Part shown: piece by piece, positions 1 to 8,812 of the stretch
How positions within the stretch are numbered: the first letter of the stretch is position 1
Layout: each line of letters begins with the position of its first letter
Virus record (IMG/VR): IMGVR_UViG_3300010885_081169
Span: 1 to 64,000 of that record
DNA from: a virus
DNA: 64,000 nt
Direction: 5' to 3' (one strand)
Notes under the pieces: model-generated
Told to the model about the DNA's origin: nothing
What the model saw: only the letters and a program-made list of their open reading frames with translations
Databases searched by the model: none
Translations under genes and position numbers: made by a program

Positions 1-1269
1 AGAGCTGCAACAACACTTGTAGCCGGAGCCTCGGGAGGTTCAACAACTTTCCAAGGAAATATCACAGGTTCGAATGCACTTCTAAGTGGAGATCTTGCAG
101 TTAACGGTGGTGATATAACATCAACATCATCAACTTTTAATCTAGTAACAGGGTCTGTTGCTACACTTAATATCGGCGGATCAGCAACAGCCATTACAAT
201 CGGATCAGGATCATCAAACAGCGTAATGACGTTAAATGGTGTTATTACAGCAAGTAGCGGCAAGATTGCTCTCACAAATGCGGCCGGAAGCCTTATTAGC
301 TTCCCAGTTGGTGGAGGGGCGTTAGGCGCACCCACGTTCACAAACTCATCTATCGGTACACGACTTCTTCTATACCCAAGCATAGGTGCTTCTAGCGCAG
401 ATTGGGCAATTGGAATGGAGAACCAAGCCATGTGGTTTGGTGTCAATGTTGCAACTACGACGCCTCGCTTCAAGTGGTATGCAGGAACAACAGAGATCGC
501 AAGTCTGAGAGGCGACGGTCTCTTCACGGTGACAGGAAGCCTAGCAACATCTACGGGCAATATCATCGGTGCGCCTGGGACAGGCAACAATGTGATGACG
601 CTAATCTCCAGCGGAAATATCATCGCAAAGATTGACACTGATAATAGCGCTGAAGGGCACAAGTTTGCGGTCCGGGATTGGAGGGACATCGACCAATTTT
701 CTGTCGGTGAGAACGGAAATGCCGAGCTATCAGGAAGTTTGGTTGTTAGCGGAAGTTCAATACAGACTGTAACAACTACAACTTATAACCTTCTTACAAC
801 GGCACTCACTGGGACGCTTAACTTCGGAACCTTGGCAAGCTCCATTTTGGTTGGTGGAACAATGGCAACGAGCAGCTTCACGGGAGCAATACAAGTTGAC
901 GGAAGGACTACACTCTCATCAATCACTGAGAAGATGGTCCCATCAGTCGGCGGTACGGGAACAGTTGCTTATGACCTGTCGCTTGCAAGCATATTCTATG
1001 CCAATGCACCAACAGGCGACATCACCGCAAACTTTACGAATGTCCCAACAACCAACAATAGAATTATCACACCCACCGTCATCCTCTCGCAGAGCGCCAC
1101 TGCAAGAATCGTCAGTGCAGTCCAAATTGACACAGCAGTTCAAACAATCAACTGGGCAAACGGAACTACTCCAGCTGGAACTGCAGGCAAGCAGGATGTC
1201 TTTGGATTCAGCCTCATCAGATCAGGATCCACATGGAAGGTCCTTGGTCAGATGAGCACATACGGTTGA
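1..1269 (+). CDS. Tail fibre protein, 5'-truncated by window edge
   Basis: The reading frame is open from base 1, so the start lies upstream of the window; about 422 residues are visible. The sequence is rich in Gly, Ser, Thr and Ala with short beta-strand-like repeats, as in trimeric fibre shafts. A motif of the type TSTSSTFNLVTG...LNIGGSATAITIG (about bases 118-210) recurs in diverged form at about 763-855 (TVTTTTYNLLTT...LNFGTLASSILVG). The last 100 residues (FTNVPTTNNR, then TINWANGTTPAGT, ending STWKVLGQMSTYG) match a C-terminal pattern I know from tail fibres of marine T4-like phages. Two further adhesin-like genes follow, so this is probably part of the distal tail. It could equally be a baseplate-attached short fibre. 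Family level is fairly sure; exact position in the virion is not. Confidence 0.75.
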   Translation, partial: RAATTLVAGASGGSTTFQGNITGSNALLSGDLAVNGGDITSTSSTFNLVTGSVATLNIGGSATAITIGSGSSNSVMTLNGVITASSGKIALTNAAGSLISFPVGGGALGAPTFTNSSIGTRLLLYPSIGASSADWAIGMENQAMWFGVNVATTTPRFKWYAGTTEIASLRGDGLFTVTGSLATSTGNIIGAPGTGNNVMTLISSGNIIAKIDTDNSAEGHKFAVRDWRDIDQFSVGENGNAELSGSLVVSGSSIQTVTTTTYNLLTTALTGTLNFGTLASSILVGGTMATSSFTGAIQVDGRTTLSSITEKMVPSVGGTGTVAYDLSLASIFYANAPTGDITANFTNVPTTNNRIITPTVILSQSATARIVSAVQIDTAVQTINWANGTTPAGTAGKQDVFGFSLIRSGSTWKVLGQMSTYG

Positions 1270-1273
1270 TCTA

Positions 1274-2023
1274 ATGTATGGCAGGTTCTCAAATTTTGCA
1301 GGACCTATCTCAACCCGCCCTTTCACGAGCGGTAGCTCAATCGTGTCAACAGGGCTCATCCTCAACTACGACATCGGTAATGCGTCCTCCTATCCGGGAT
1401 CCGGCGCGACTGTCACAGATCTTCAGGCCAGCAGCAATGCCTCTCTTTTCAACACCCCGACATACGCATCCGGCTACCTCACGTTCAACGGCACCAACCA
1501 GTACCTCACGACCAACACCAGCCTCAACTCGAAGCTGTCTCCGGCAAACACTTCGACAGTGATTTCCATATTCACCTGGGTCTATCCCATGGACAACGGT
1601 GTCATTGTCCAGGAGATGGGCCAGACTACTCCAAATTCTGCCTGGCACGACTCTCAGATTGAGATGGTTGCCGGAACAATGAAGTTCTCTGTCTGGAGCA
1701 ACCAGCCAGGATTTTCATCGACGATATCGACCCCGCTGAGTGCCTGGTACTACGCAGGTTTCACGTTCGATGGATCGGTCCTGCGAGGATATGTCAACGG
1801 TGCGCTTGCCGTTACATCCTCCACTATAACACGTTCGACTCCCTACAACGATGGTGGCAACCTACCGTTACACTACGCCATCGCCCACACAGACGCAACG
1901 AACCTGGGAGACGGAACTTTCTCCAACATGAGACTTGGCGCATTCCAAGTGTACAACATAGCACTCTCGGCAGGGCAGGTCTCAACTAACTTCCAGGCTG
2001 GTCGCAGCAGGTACGGTGTCTAA
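1274..2023 (+). CDS. LamG/concanavalin-A-like lectin-domain virion protein
   Basis: This 249-residue protein is almost entirely one LamG-type (concanavalin A-like) jelly-roll: opening strand GLILNYDIGN near residue 27, YLTFNGTNQYL near 68, the central FTWVYP strand, SAWYYAGFTFDGSVLRGYVNG near 155-180, and the closing strand MRLGAFQVYNIALSAGQV. Such domains bind carbohydrate or act as structural caps on phage fibres. The first residues (MYGRFSNFAGPIS) resemble the N-terminus of the next gene (MFSRVSSFAGSLA), suggesting a shared short attachment peptide. It starts 4 bp after the fibre gene and its stop overlaps the next start (TAATG). A host-recognition role is inferred. Confidence 0.75.
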   Translation: MYGRFSNFAGPISTRPFTSGSSIVSTGLILNYDIGNASSYPGSGATVTDLQASSNASLFNTPTYASGYLTFNGTNQYLTTNTSLNSKLSPANTSTVISIFTWVYPMDNGVIVQEMGQTTPNSAWHDSQIEMVAGTMKFSVWSNQPGFSSTISTPLSAWYYAGFTFDGSVLRGYVNGALAVTSSTITRSTPYNDGGNLPLHYAIAHTDATNLGDGTFSNMRLGAFQVYNIALSAGQVSTNFQAGRSRYGV

Positions 2024-3054
2024 TGTTTTCTAGAGTTTCTTCATTCGCTGGCTCACTCGCTCCCAGAAACGTGACAAACCAAACATTCCGTTACTTCAGA
2101 TTCGCTGTCACCAAGGTACGCGACATCACGCAGGATCCGACCTACCCCGTCGGGATGATGCAGATGGCTGAATTCCATCTCACATTCATGGGCACTCGTG
2201 TTGACTACACAGGAGCAACTGCGACCAATCCAAGCGGAGTCAACCCAGCCGGTCAGGACGCGAGCAAGGCGATCGACAACAACACCGGAACCGTTTTCCT
2301 CGACTGGTCTGGAAACGGAACTGTGAGTGGCAATGTGACCGGTGTCACCAAGTCCTGGGTCCTACAGATTGACTTTGGTTCCAGAAGAACAGTTGACGGT
2401 TTTAGGTATATTACGGGTGCCGATGTCAACGGTCGTGATCCAGTCCAGTGGATTCTGGAGGGAAGCAATGATGCCTCGTCATGGACGGTAATCTATGTCC
2501 AGTCGACAGACGCCTCAATCACCACCAGCAGGATAACGGCAACACAGATCTTCTACATCACAAGAGGATCGAGCCCTTACCTTGCTGGTCTCTATCGCAC
2601 AACGTACTCTGGATACTTCGCAGATGCTGTGAGCTGGTTCGCAACTGCGACGGCTACGGCCACTAATGTGCAGACAACGGTCATTGAAGATTCCAGCGCA
2701 GAAGAAGGCGAGAGCTTCAGCAGGCAGTGGCTTGGATACTTTGTTCCTACGACCACAGAGACCTACACTTTCTATCTGAATTCTGACGACGCATCTTACA
2801 TGTGGATAGGAAGTAACGCAGTCTCCGGATTCTCAACAACTAATGCGACTATCAACAACGGCGGTCTCCATGGTCCAGTTGAGGTATCAGGAACAGCATC
2901 ACTCACTGCTGGAGTCTACTATCCGGTCAGGTTCCAGTTCGGTGAGAATGGCGGTGGTGATATCATGACCTTCAGCCACTCGACTGCAACAATCGGCAAG
3001 ACGACGACTGTAACAGGAAAGGTCTTCTATAGCCCAGCAACAAGAGGTTTCTAG
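2023..3054 (+). CDS. Adhesin with F5/8 type C (discoidin) and PA14/GLEYA-like domains
   Basis: There are two carbohydrate-binding-type domains in 343 residues. Residues about 25-165 look like a coagulation factor 5/8 type C (discoidin) domain: DASKAIDNNTGTVF, SWVLQIDFGSRRTVDGFRY and WILEGSNDASSWTVIY are the typical core strands. Residues about 190-340 resemble PA14/GLEYA: GLYRTTYSGYFAD, RQWLGYFVPTTTETYTFYL, SDDASYMWIG and GVYYPVRFQFGENGGGD. The short N-terminus resembles that of the preceding LamG gene. Together the two genes form an adhesin pair downstream of a fibre. Both domain families commonly bind sugars; that this phage uses them for receptor binding is inference. No signal peptide or membrane segment is seen. 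Confidence 0.72.
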   Translation: MFSRVSSFAGSLAPRNVTNQTFRYFRFAVTKVRDITQDPTYPVGMMQMAEFHLTFMGTRVDYTGATATNPSGVNPAGQDASKAIDNNTGTVFLDWSGNGTVSGNVTGVTKSWVLQIDFGSRRTVDGFRYITGADVNGRDPVQWILEGSNDASSWTVIYVQSTDASITTSRITATQIFYITRGSSPYLAGLYRTTYSGYFADAVSWFATATATATNVQTTVIEDSSAEEGESFSRQWLGYFVPTTTETYTFYLNSDDASYMWIGSNAVSGFSTTNATINNGGLHGPVEVSGTASLTAGVYYPVRFQFGENGGGDIMTFSHSTATIGKTTTVTGKVFYSPATRGF

Positions 3055-3084
3055 AGAAACTTCTTCAAGATGAGAAGCTTCCTC

Positions 3085-3108
3085 AATAGAGTCTTTTATC
3101 TATTTTTT
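3085..3108 (+). terminator. Weak candidate rho-independent terminator
   Basis: A 6-bp A/T-rich stem (AATAGA/TCTATT) with an 8-base loop runs straight into a short T tract, about 30 bp after the adhesin stop codon. The position suits a terminator, but the stem has little G/C, so its strength is doubtful. Confidence 0.3.
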
Positions 3109-3124
3109 CTGCTCAGTAGAATCT

Positions 3125-3180
3125 ACTAGTTGTTCTACTGGTCGTTACTAGTCTCTGTTCTCTTTTCTCTTAAAACTAGT
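3125..3180. repeat. Three ACTAGT palindromes
   Basis: ACTAGT occurs at 3125-3130, 3147-3152 and 3175-3180. Each copy is a 6-bp palindrome. The copies are 22 and 28 bp apart and lie just upstream of the ribosome binding site of the first glycan gene. They could be operator half-sites or chance; no regulator gene is visible in the window. Confidence 0.35.
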
Positions 3181-3220
3181 ACCTCCAGAAGTTGAAGTGT
3201 TCAATTTTGAGGAGTGAAAA

Positions 3221-5128
3221 ATGTTCGACAGTCCCTTTGGTAAGAAGCTCAGCATCCCTCAGGAGTGCGAGATCATCTTCGTAGCTGACCTGTTCCAGGA
3301 GGAGTATCTCGGAGGTGCGGAGCTCACCTCTGGTGCCCTGATCAGCTCAGCTCCCTTGCCTATCCTGAAGCTCCACTCCAGGGACGTTTCGCACGAGCTC
3401 CTCGAAGAGGGCAAGGACAAGTACTGGATCTTCGGAAACTTTGCACAGATGGATCTCAATCTGATCCCGTCGATCGCTGCAAATATCAAGTACTCCATCC
3501 TTGAGTACGACTACAAGTTCTGCAGGTACCGCTCTCCCGAGAAGCATGAGGCTGCCGAAGGCAAGCACTGCAATTGCAACAACGAGGATCACGGCAAGCT
3601 CGTATCAGCGTTCATGTACGGTGCTCAGTCCCTCTGGTTCATGTCTGAGCGCCAGCAGGAGAGGTATACCAAGCGTTTCCCGTTCCTGCTCGAGAGAGAG
3701 AACTGGGTCCTGTCTTCGGTCTTTGACGACCAGTTCTTTGCGTCAGTGAAGTTCCTCAGGGAGCGCGCTGCTGGAAAGCCTCGAACAAAGTGGCTCGTCC
3801 TCGGTTCTGATTCCTGGATCAAGGGCTTTGCCGACGCCGTGAAGTGGTGCGAGGACAACGGGAAGGAGTACGAGGTCATCAGCGGCTGGAGGTATGAGCA
3901 GGTCCTCGAGCGCATGTCCACCGCAGAGGGTTTCGTCTACCTCCCGCTCGGTGGCGACACCTGCCCCCGAATGGTCATCGAGGCGAAGCTGCTCGGCTGC
4001 GAGGTCGTAACCAACGACAACGTCGAGCATGCCAAGGAGGAGTGGTTTGCGACTGATGACGCAGGTCTCACTGAATCCTATCTCTACGCTGCGAGGGGCA
4101 AGTTCTGGAACTCCATCCTCAGCTCAAGGACCCCAGTCGTGGGAATCTCTGGGTACACGACGACACTCGACTGCATAAGGCACAGTTATCCTTGGCGGGA
4201 AAGCATAACTTCCCTGCTGGGATTCTGCGGGCAAGTCGTGGTGGTCGACGGCGGTAGCAAGGATGGTACTTGGGAGGAGCTTCAGGAGTGGGCCAAGCTG
4301 GAGCCAAAGCTCGACGTCCACCAGGTCGCCAGAGACTGGAACCACCCCCGGTTTGCGGTGTTCGATGGCGCCCAGAAGGCCGAGTCCCGCCGGCGATGTA
4401 AGCTCGAATTCCTGTGGCAACAGGACGCCGATGAGGTCGTCCATGAGGACGACTACTCCAAGGTCCAGCAGCTTTGTAAGAGGTTCCCAGCTGGGGTTGA
4501 CCTCCTCGCGCTGCCGGTGATCGAGTACTGGGGAGGTCCAAGCAAGGTCCGCGCTGACATAAATCCCTGGAAGTGGCGCTTGAGCCGCAACAGACCAAAC
4601 ATCACCCACGGGATTCCTGGAGTCTTTAGGGTCACCGATGAGGATGGCGGCACTTACTCTAAGCCGGGATCTGATGGTTGTGACTATGTCGACGCTGAGA
4701 CTGGTGATTTCATCAAGTTTGCCAACTTCTACGATGACAATGTCCACGGTGCCAGGATTGCGGGACTCAATGGAAACTCTGCTGCCCTTGAAGCTTACCA
4801 GAACTGGTTCTACGCCGCGACCGATGGCCTCCCTTCAGTGCACCACTACTCGTGGTTTGATATGGAACGCAAGATCAGGACCTACCGTGACTACTGGTCA
4901 AAGCACTGGCAGAGCATGTACAATATCCCGCAGGTCGATACATCTGAAAACAACATGTTCTTCGACAAGCCTTGGTCAGAGGTCACTGACGCGGACATCC
5001 GCGAGCTAGCCAATAAGCTCTCTAGTGAGATGGGTGGATGGATCTTCCACCAGAAAATCGACTGGAGCAGAAAGACTCCTCACCTGAACCCGCCTAAGCC
5101 ACAGCCCGGAGTCATGAATGATAAGTGA
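3221..5128 (+). CDS. Two-domain glycosyltransferase (GT4-like + GT2)
   Basis: This 635-residue protein looks like a fusion. Residues about 1-290 resemble a GT-B glycosyltransferase: a Rossmann-like segment TKWLVLGSDSWIKGF and a late GGDTCPRMVIEAKLLGCEVV motif in the place of the GT4 E-x7-E element. Residues from about 305 form a GT2/GT-A domain: VVGISGYTTTLDCI, VVVVDGGSKDGTWEEL and the metal-binding QQDADEVV. Between them the N-terminal half has a Cys/His-rich stretch (CRYRSPEKHEAAEGKHCNC) that might bind metal. It is the first gene of the sugar operon, preceded by a strong GAGGAG, and overlaps the next gene by 11 bp. Donor and acceptor cannot be read from sequence. One chain with two transferase folds could add two sugars in succession. 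Confidence 0.78.
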   Translation: MFDSPFGKKLSIPQECEIIFVADLFQEEYLGGAELTSGALISSAPLPILKLHSRDVSHELLEEGKDKYWIFGNFAQMDLNLIPSIAANIKYSILEYDYKFCRYRSPEKHEAAEGKHCNCNNEDHGKLVSAFMYGAQSLWFMSERQQERYTKRFPFLLERENWVLSSVFDDQFFASVKFLRERAAGKPRTKWLVLGSDSWIKGFADAVKWCEDNGKEYEVISGWRYEQVLERMSTAEGFVYLPLGGDTCPRMVIEAKLLGCEVVTNDNVEHAKEEWFATDDAGLTESYLYAARGKFWNSILSSRTPVVGISGYTTTLDCIRHSYPWRESITSLLGFCGQVVVVDGGSKDGTWEELQEWAKLEPKLDVHQVARDWNHPRFAVFDGAQKAESRRRCKLEFLWQQDADEVVHEDDYSKVQQLCKRFPAGVDLLALPVIEYWGGPSKVRADINPWKWRLSRNRPNITHGIPGVFRVTDEDGGTYSKPGSDGCDYVDAETGDFIKFANFYDDNVHGARIAGLNGNSAALEAYQNWFYAATDGLPSVHHYSWFDMERKIRTYRDYWSKHWQSMYNIPQVDTSENNMFFDKPWSEVTDADIRELANKLSSEMGGWIFHQKIDWSRKTPHLNPPKPQPGVMNDK

Positions 5129-5858
5129 GAAAGAGCCGAAGGTTCTGGTCGTGATTGCGTGCTACAATCACGGAAGGTATCTCAAGCAGAGCGTCCAGAG
5201 CATCCAAAATCAGACGTGGAAGAACCTCGAAATTGCCGTCGTTAATGACGGCTCGAGCCCTGACCAAGGGATCGATGAGATTGTTAGCGAGCTCGCAAAG
5301 GAAGATCTGCGCGTCAAGTACCACAAGTTCGAAGATAATCACGGAAAGTGGCATGCCCTCAACTACGTGATGTCAAATAGCGAATGTGACTTCTTCACGT
5401 CCCACGACTCCGATGACATCTCGCTTCCTGATAGGATCTTCCGTCAGCTCAGATGCCTCTTTGAGACAAATACGCTGCACAATCTCTGTGGTTTCTACCA
5501 CTGTTATGACGAAGATGACGTGGATCAAGCGATGTCACTGCCTGCTCTCGGAGAAGAACTAACTGTGATGGAGCAGGAAACAGTCTCGAAGCTTGTCCTG
5601 GGTGGATTCCACACGCCAGGAGTGAACCACTACTCGACTGGAAGGTTTGAGACTGCCGGAGTCTCTGCAATGTTCCACCGAGCGCTGTTCGGATATGGGC
5701 TCAGGTTCAATCCTCCCGGTGTCGGCCTCCGTGTGCTGAACAGTGAGGACAGCGACTTTAACTTCAGAGCGACAGCCCTCTTGGGAAAGACTTCGATTCT
5801 TGCTGAGCGCCAGTACTGTTACCGCAGGAACACATCTACGAACAATCAGGACAAGTGA
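5118..5858 (+). CDS. GT2 family glycosyltransferase
   Basis: The 246-residue protein has a GT-A fold of the GT2 type. The N-terminus reads VLVVIACYNHGRYLKQSVQSI, followed by IAVVNDGSS (nucleotide-binding Asp 44) and the metal-binding DSDD at residues 97-100. A later NSEDSDF near residue 208 fits the catalytic-base region. The family transfers a sugar from a nucleotide-sugar to an acceptor with inversion. It is short for the family, so it carries only the catalytic domain. It starts inside the preceding gene and its TGA overlaps the next ATG, consistent with translational coupling. The sugar transferred is unknown. Confidence 0.85.
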   Translation: MISEKEPKVLVVIACYNHGRYLKQSVQSIQNQTWKNLEIAVVNDGSSPDQGIDEIVSELAKEDLRVKYHKFEDNHGKWHALNYVMSNSECDFFTSHDSDDISLPDRIFRQLRCLFETNTLHNLCGFYHCYDEDDVDQAMSLPALGEELTVMEQETVSKLVLGGFHTPGVNHYSTGRFETAGVSAMFHRALFGYGLRFNPPGVGLRVLNSEDSDFNFRATALLGKTSILAERQYCYRRNTSTNNQDK

Positions 5859-6604
5859 TGCGATTCAATATTGTCGTACCAACCTACAACACAGAGCACT
5901 GGATCTCCAGGTGCTTGCACTCCATCCAGTCGCAGAGCCACACTGATTTTCGGTGCATTGTCTATAATGACGCCAGCACCGATAACACTGGGGCAGCAAT
6001 TGACAAGCATTTTGCGGAATTTCCAGACGCCAGGTTCACAGTAGTCCACAACACCGAGAACAGGAAGGCGCTGCACAACATTGTCGAAGGCTTCAAGCTC
6101 CTCGAGACTGACAAAGATCCTGAGTCAGTTCTTATGGTCATCGATGGAGACGATTTCCTGTTCTCTGAGTTCTCTCTTGCGATTGTCAGCAATGTGTACC
6201 GAGACTTTCGCGTCCTCTTGACCTACGGAAATCATATTCATTGGCCAACTGGCCAGACCCGAACAAACTGCGAGCCATTTCCCGATGATGTTGTCAGGAG
6301 TAACTCCTACAGAGATTATAAGTTCATCTCCAGCCACCTACGCACGTTCAAGAGCAGGATCTGGAACGCGATAAGGGACGAGGATCTGAGGGACGTTGAC
6401 GGAACGTACTTCAAGACTGGCTGGGACGTTTCTTTCATGATTCCAATGCTTGAGATGGCTGGAGAGCGCCACGCTTTCATTCCGAACGCTCTCTATGTCT
6501 ATAATCGTTGGAATCCTTTGAGCGACGATGTTATCAATTCTGCCGATCAGGGTAGAGTTGATAGGCTGATCAGGACCCGACCAAAATATAGCAGGATCAG
6601 CTGA
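5858..6604 (+). CDS. GT2 family glycosyltransferase
   Basis: This is a 248-residue GT2-type enzyme with opening strand FNIVVPTYNTEHWISRCLHSI, CIVYNDASTDNT and the metal-binding DGDD at residues 96-99. C-terminal residues YKFISSHLRTFKSRIWN and TGWDVSFMIPMLEM resemble the acceptor half of GT2 enzymes acting on surface polysaccharides. I chose the ATG that forms a TGATG overlap with the upstream stop; a GTG one codon earlier is the alternative. It is probably a second, distinct sugar transferase in the same pathway as the preceding gene; the two are not close copies. Substrate unknown. Confidence 0.85.
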   Translation: MRFNIVVPTYNTEHWISRCLHSIQSQSHTDFRCIVYNDASTDNTGAAIDKHFAEFPDARFTVVHNTENRKALHNIVEGFKLLETDKDPESVLMVIDGDDFLFSEFSLAIVSNVYRDFRVLLTYGNHIHWPTGQTRTNCEPFPDDVVRSNSYRDYKFISSHLRTFKSRIWNAIRDEDLRDVDGTYFKTGWDVSFMIPMLEMAGERHAFIPNALYVYNRWNPLSDDVINSADQGRVDRLIRTRPKYSRIS

Positions 6605-6610
6605 GGTTCC

Positions 6611-7201
6611 ATGAAAGAGTCTGATTACTACAGCCAAAAGTTCTGGTTTGAGCAAGTCCATCTCCACGGTGATGTTGACAACTACAGCAGGGACTACTAC
6701 GCTTGCAAGATCTATGAAGACGTGGTCTTCAAGATTTCTGACATTCCAAAGCATGGATTCATCCTCCTGATGGGGACCAACAACTGCGTTGGGTTTGACA
6801 TGCTGTGTGAGTTCTTTGGCAGGGATCGCTGTATTGGATTTGACATCGCAAACCCGAAGAACCACGACAGAGTGAGGATCAAGAACTCCCTTGACCTATC
6901 TCCTGATGACAATTTTGAGATCGCCTTTGTCCACAACGACATAGGCTCGTTCCCGACCACGCCAGTCGCCAAGTGGGCTGGTCAGGACTGGGCAGCAAAG
7001 AACGTGGTCCAAGGCGGTTACCTCTTGGGCAGGAATAACTTCAATGCCGCAAAGTACCCACTTGAGCAGCACCTCGAGAGGCTGGGGTTCACCAACACAC
7101 ATTTCCTCGGTCTAGATGGACTCTTGGACTTGGGCAGGCTCGACAAGGAAGTCATCGAGGGCCACATGCTCTCAAAGAGAAATAGGCCAGCGCTCAGATG
7201 A
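6611..7201 (+). CDS. Putative class I SAM-dependent methyltransferase-like protein
   Basis: The 196-residue product has a Rossmann-like core: HGFILLMGTNNCVGFDMLCEFF fits the SAM-binding loop, RCIGFDIANPKNHD the acidic strand 2, and FEIAFVHNDIGSF strand 4. The glycine loop is not the canonical ExGxGxG, so the match is weak and the protein might only share the fold. It lies between a GT2 and a GT10 gene and overlaps the latter by ATGA, so it probably modifies the same glycan or a sugar precursor. Function uncertain. Confidence 0.45.
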   Translation: MKESDYYSQKFWFEQVHLHGDVDNYSRDYYACKIYEDVVFKISDIPKHGFILLMGTNNCVGFDMLCEFFGRDRCIGFDIANPKNHDRVRIKNSLDLSPDDNFEIAFVHNDIGSFPTTPVAKWAGQDWAAKNVVQGGYLLGRNNFNAAKYPLEQHLERLGFTNTHFLGLDGLLDLGRLDKEVIEGHMLSKRNRPALR

Positions 7202-8040
7202 TTGTGAACTTGATAGACGAGAACATCTCGCATGCCGACTCCTATGACGAGACGCTTGAGCGTGGGAGAATCCCTGAAAAAATCTCCTACGTCAAGATGC
7301 TCTCAGAGTACGACGGCATCACAATCTTCACAGGCAGGATGACGCAATTTGTTGGGAGGGTAAACACAAAGAAGAACGTTGCTTGGATCATGGAGCCCAG
7401 GGCTTTTGAGCCTCAGTCTTACCAGATCCTCGAGCAGATTGGATCTAGCTTTGACCTAATCTTGACCCACGACCAGAAGCTTCTCGACATGTATCCCGAA
7501 AAAGCGGCTTACATGCCTGCAGATGGGATCTTTGTTGATACGCCAGCGATTCACGACAAGCATGCCAAGTCAAGAGACTGCTCTCACATATTCTCTGACA
7601 AGAGAATCCTTGAAGGTCACAGGTTGAGGCATGACATTGCGCACCACATTCGGAAGGCTGGATATGATGTCGATTTCTACGGTCGAGGCTGCAATCCAAT
7701 CGACAGAAAAGCCGAAGCCCTATTGCCGTATCGATTCTCGATATCGATCGAGAACAACAGGGCGCCAAACTACCACACTGAAAAGATACTAGACTGCTTT
7801 GCTTGCCGCACGGTACCAGTGTACTGGGGAGATCCAACCGTATTTGAGCATTTTGACCAGAAGGGCATCATTGTCTTTGAGAGCGCAATGGACCTCATGC
7901 AGATCATTCCAAAGCTAAATGAAGACCTCTACCTGTCAATGCTAGATCCCATAGAGGCAAATCACGCAAAGAGCCTCGATTACTACAGCATTGACAACAT
8001 CGTGGCTGATATCCTGAGCAGGAGATTCGGAGTTGAGTGA
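7198..8040 (+). CDS. GT10 family (alpha-1,3/1,4) fucosyltransferase
   Basis: The C-terminal half has the GT10 donor-binding signature at residues 178-212: YRFSISIENNRAPNYHTEK followed by ILDCFACRTVPVYWGDP. It contains the conserved E185-N186, Y192, T194-E195-K196 and the VPVYWG turn. GT10 enzymes transfer L-fucose from GDP-L-fucose, usually in alpha-1,3 or alpha-1,4 linkage to GlcNAc or Glc. The 280-residue length is shorter than many family members, with a reduced N-terminal acceptor domain. The match is strengthened by genes for GDP-L-fucose synthesis 5-7 kb downstream in the same operon. It starts by ATGA overlap with the preceding gene. Linkage and acceptor cannot be predicted. Confidence 0.85.
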   Translation: MIVNLIDENISHADSYDETLERGRIPEKISYVKMLSEYDGITIFTGRMTQFVGRVNTKKNVAWIMEPRAFEPQSYQILEQIGSSFDLILTHDQKLLDMYPEKAAYMPADGIFVDTPAIHDKHAKSRDCSHIFSDKRILEGHRLRHDIAHHIRKAGYDVDFYGRGCNPIDRKAEALLPYRFSISIENNRAPNYHTEKILDCFACRTVPVYWGDPTVFEHFDQKGIIVFESAMDLMQIIPKLNEDLYLSMLDPIEANHAKSLDYYSIDNIVADILSRRFGVE

Positions 8041-8812
8041 GTATGTGAGCTTCTCCATGCTGGGAAGCTACGGTCGGCTCTGCAATCAAATGTTCCAGGT
8101 CGCGGCTGTGTCTTGCCTTGCAAAAGATAGAAATCTCCAGCTTATCCTGCCTGATGAGAGCAGAGCAGAGATTAGAAATCACTTCAAGATTCCAGCCGTT
8201 GATCTGAACGAGCAGACTGCGCAGTTCATAAAATATAGGTGGAATGAACCCGGGTTCTCCCATTCTCGAGAGATGGCTTTGATACCTGGGAACTGCGATG
8301 TTGTCGGCTATCTACAGTCTTGGAAGTACATCACCGATCCAGAGCATGTACGAAAGATCTTCCAGTTTGAAGAGACGCTGAGAAACGCCACTAAAGACAA
8401 GCTACCTGTTGGTAAGCAGAGAGTCGCTATCCACGTAAGGAGGGGAGACTATGTCAAGCTCAGAGACACTCATCCACCGCTAAGCGTTGATTACTATCGA
8501 GCGGCGATTGATATACTCAGGAAGAGGCTTGGTAGCGTTGACTTCATTGCTTTCTCGGACGACAGAGAGTGGTGCCGGCAAAATATTGCTGAAGCAACGG
8601 TGTATGAAGGCCTCTCTAACATTGAAGACCTGTGTGCCATGTCAAGCTGTGAACACCACATCATCGCAAATAGCTCTTTCAGCTGGTGGGGATCTTGGCT
8701 GGCCAGCTCAAGTGAGCAAGTCGTGATTGCTCCGAAAAATTGGTTCGGACCCTCTGGACCAAAAGACACTCAGGATCTTCTTCCAGAACACTACGAGGTT
8801 ATCGATGTATGA
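8033..8812 (+). CDS. GT11 family (alpha-1,2) fucosyltransferase
   Basis: This carries diagnostic GT11 motifs (numbered from the TTG start): an N-terminal SYGRLCNQMFQVAA that matches the family's GxLGNQMFQ region, HVRRGDY at 134-140 (GDP-fucose binding), SDDREWC at 175-181 and NSSFSWWGSWL at 213-223. GT11 enzymes transfer fucose from GDP-L-fucose in alpha-1,2 linkage, typically to galactose. Length is normal for a bacterial member. The frame opens at TTG 8033, overlapping the GT10 gene; GTG 8045 is an equally plausible start. Together with the neighbouring GT10 gene it indicates a glycan carrying fucose in more than one linkage. Confidence 0.9.
   Translation: MSEYVSFSMLGSYGRLCNQMFQVAAVSCLAKDRNLQLILPDESRAEIRNHFKIPAVDLNEQTAQFIKYRWNEPGFSHSREMALIPGNCDVVGYLQSWKYITDPEHVRKIFQFEETLRNATKDKLPVGKQRVAIHVRRGDYVKLRDTHPPLSVDYYRAAIDILRKRLGSVDFIAFSDDREWCRQNIAEATVYEGLSNIEDLCAMSSCEHHIIANSSFSWWGSWLASSSEQVVIAPKNWFGPSGPKDTQDLLPEHYEVIDV

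Larger units (their letters stand above)
3055..3220. promoter_or_regulatory. Intergenic regulatory region before the glycan operon
   Basis: This 166-bp A/T-rich gap is the longest non-coding stretch in the window. It holds a weak hairpin followed by a short T run (AATAGA at 3085-3090, TCTATT at 3099-3104, then TTTT), a 7-bp inverted repeat (AGTAGAA at 3115-3121, TTCTACT at 3133-3139), and three copies of the palindrome ACTAGT at 3125, 3147 and 3175. A strong Shine-Dalgarno, GAGGAG at 3209-3214, precedes the next ATG. It probably ends adhesin transcription and starts the glycan operon. No clear -35/-10 pair or T4-type TATAAATA was found, so promoter function is inferred from position only. Confidence 0.45.

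Noticed and set aside
3055-3220. tRNA or small RNA gene in the longest gap
   Set aside because: No cloverleaf or stable structure found; only short A/T-rich inverted repeats.
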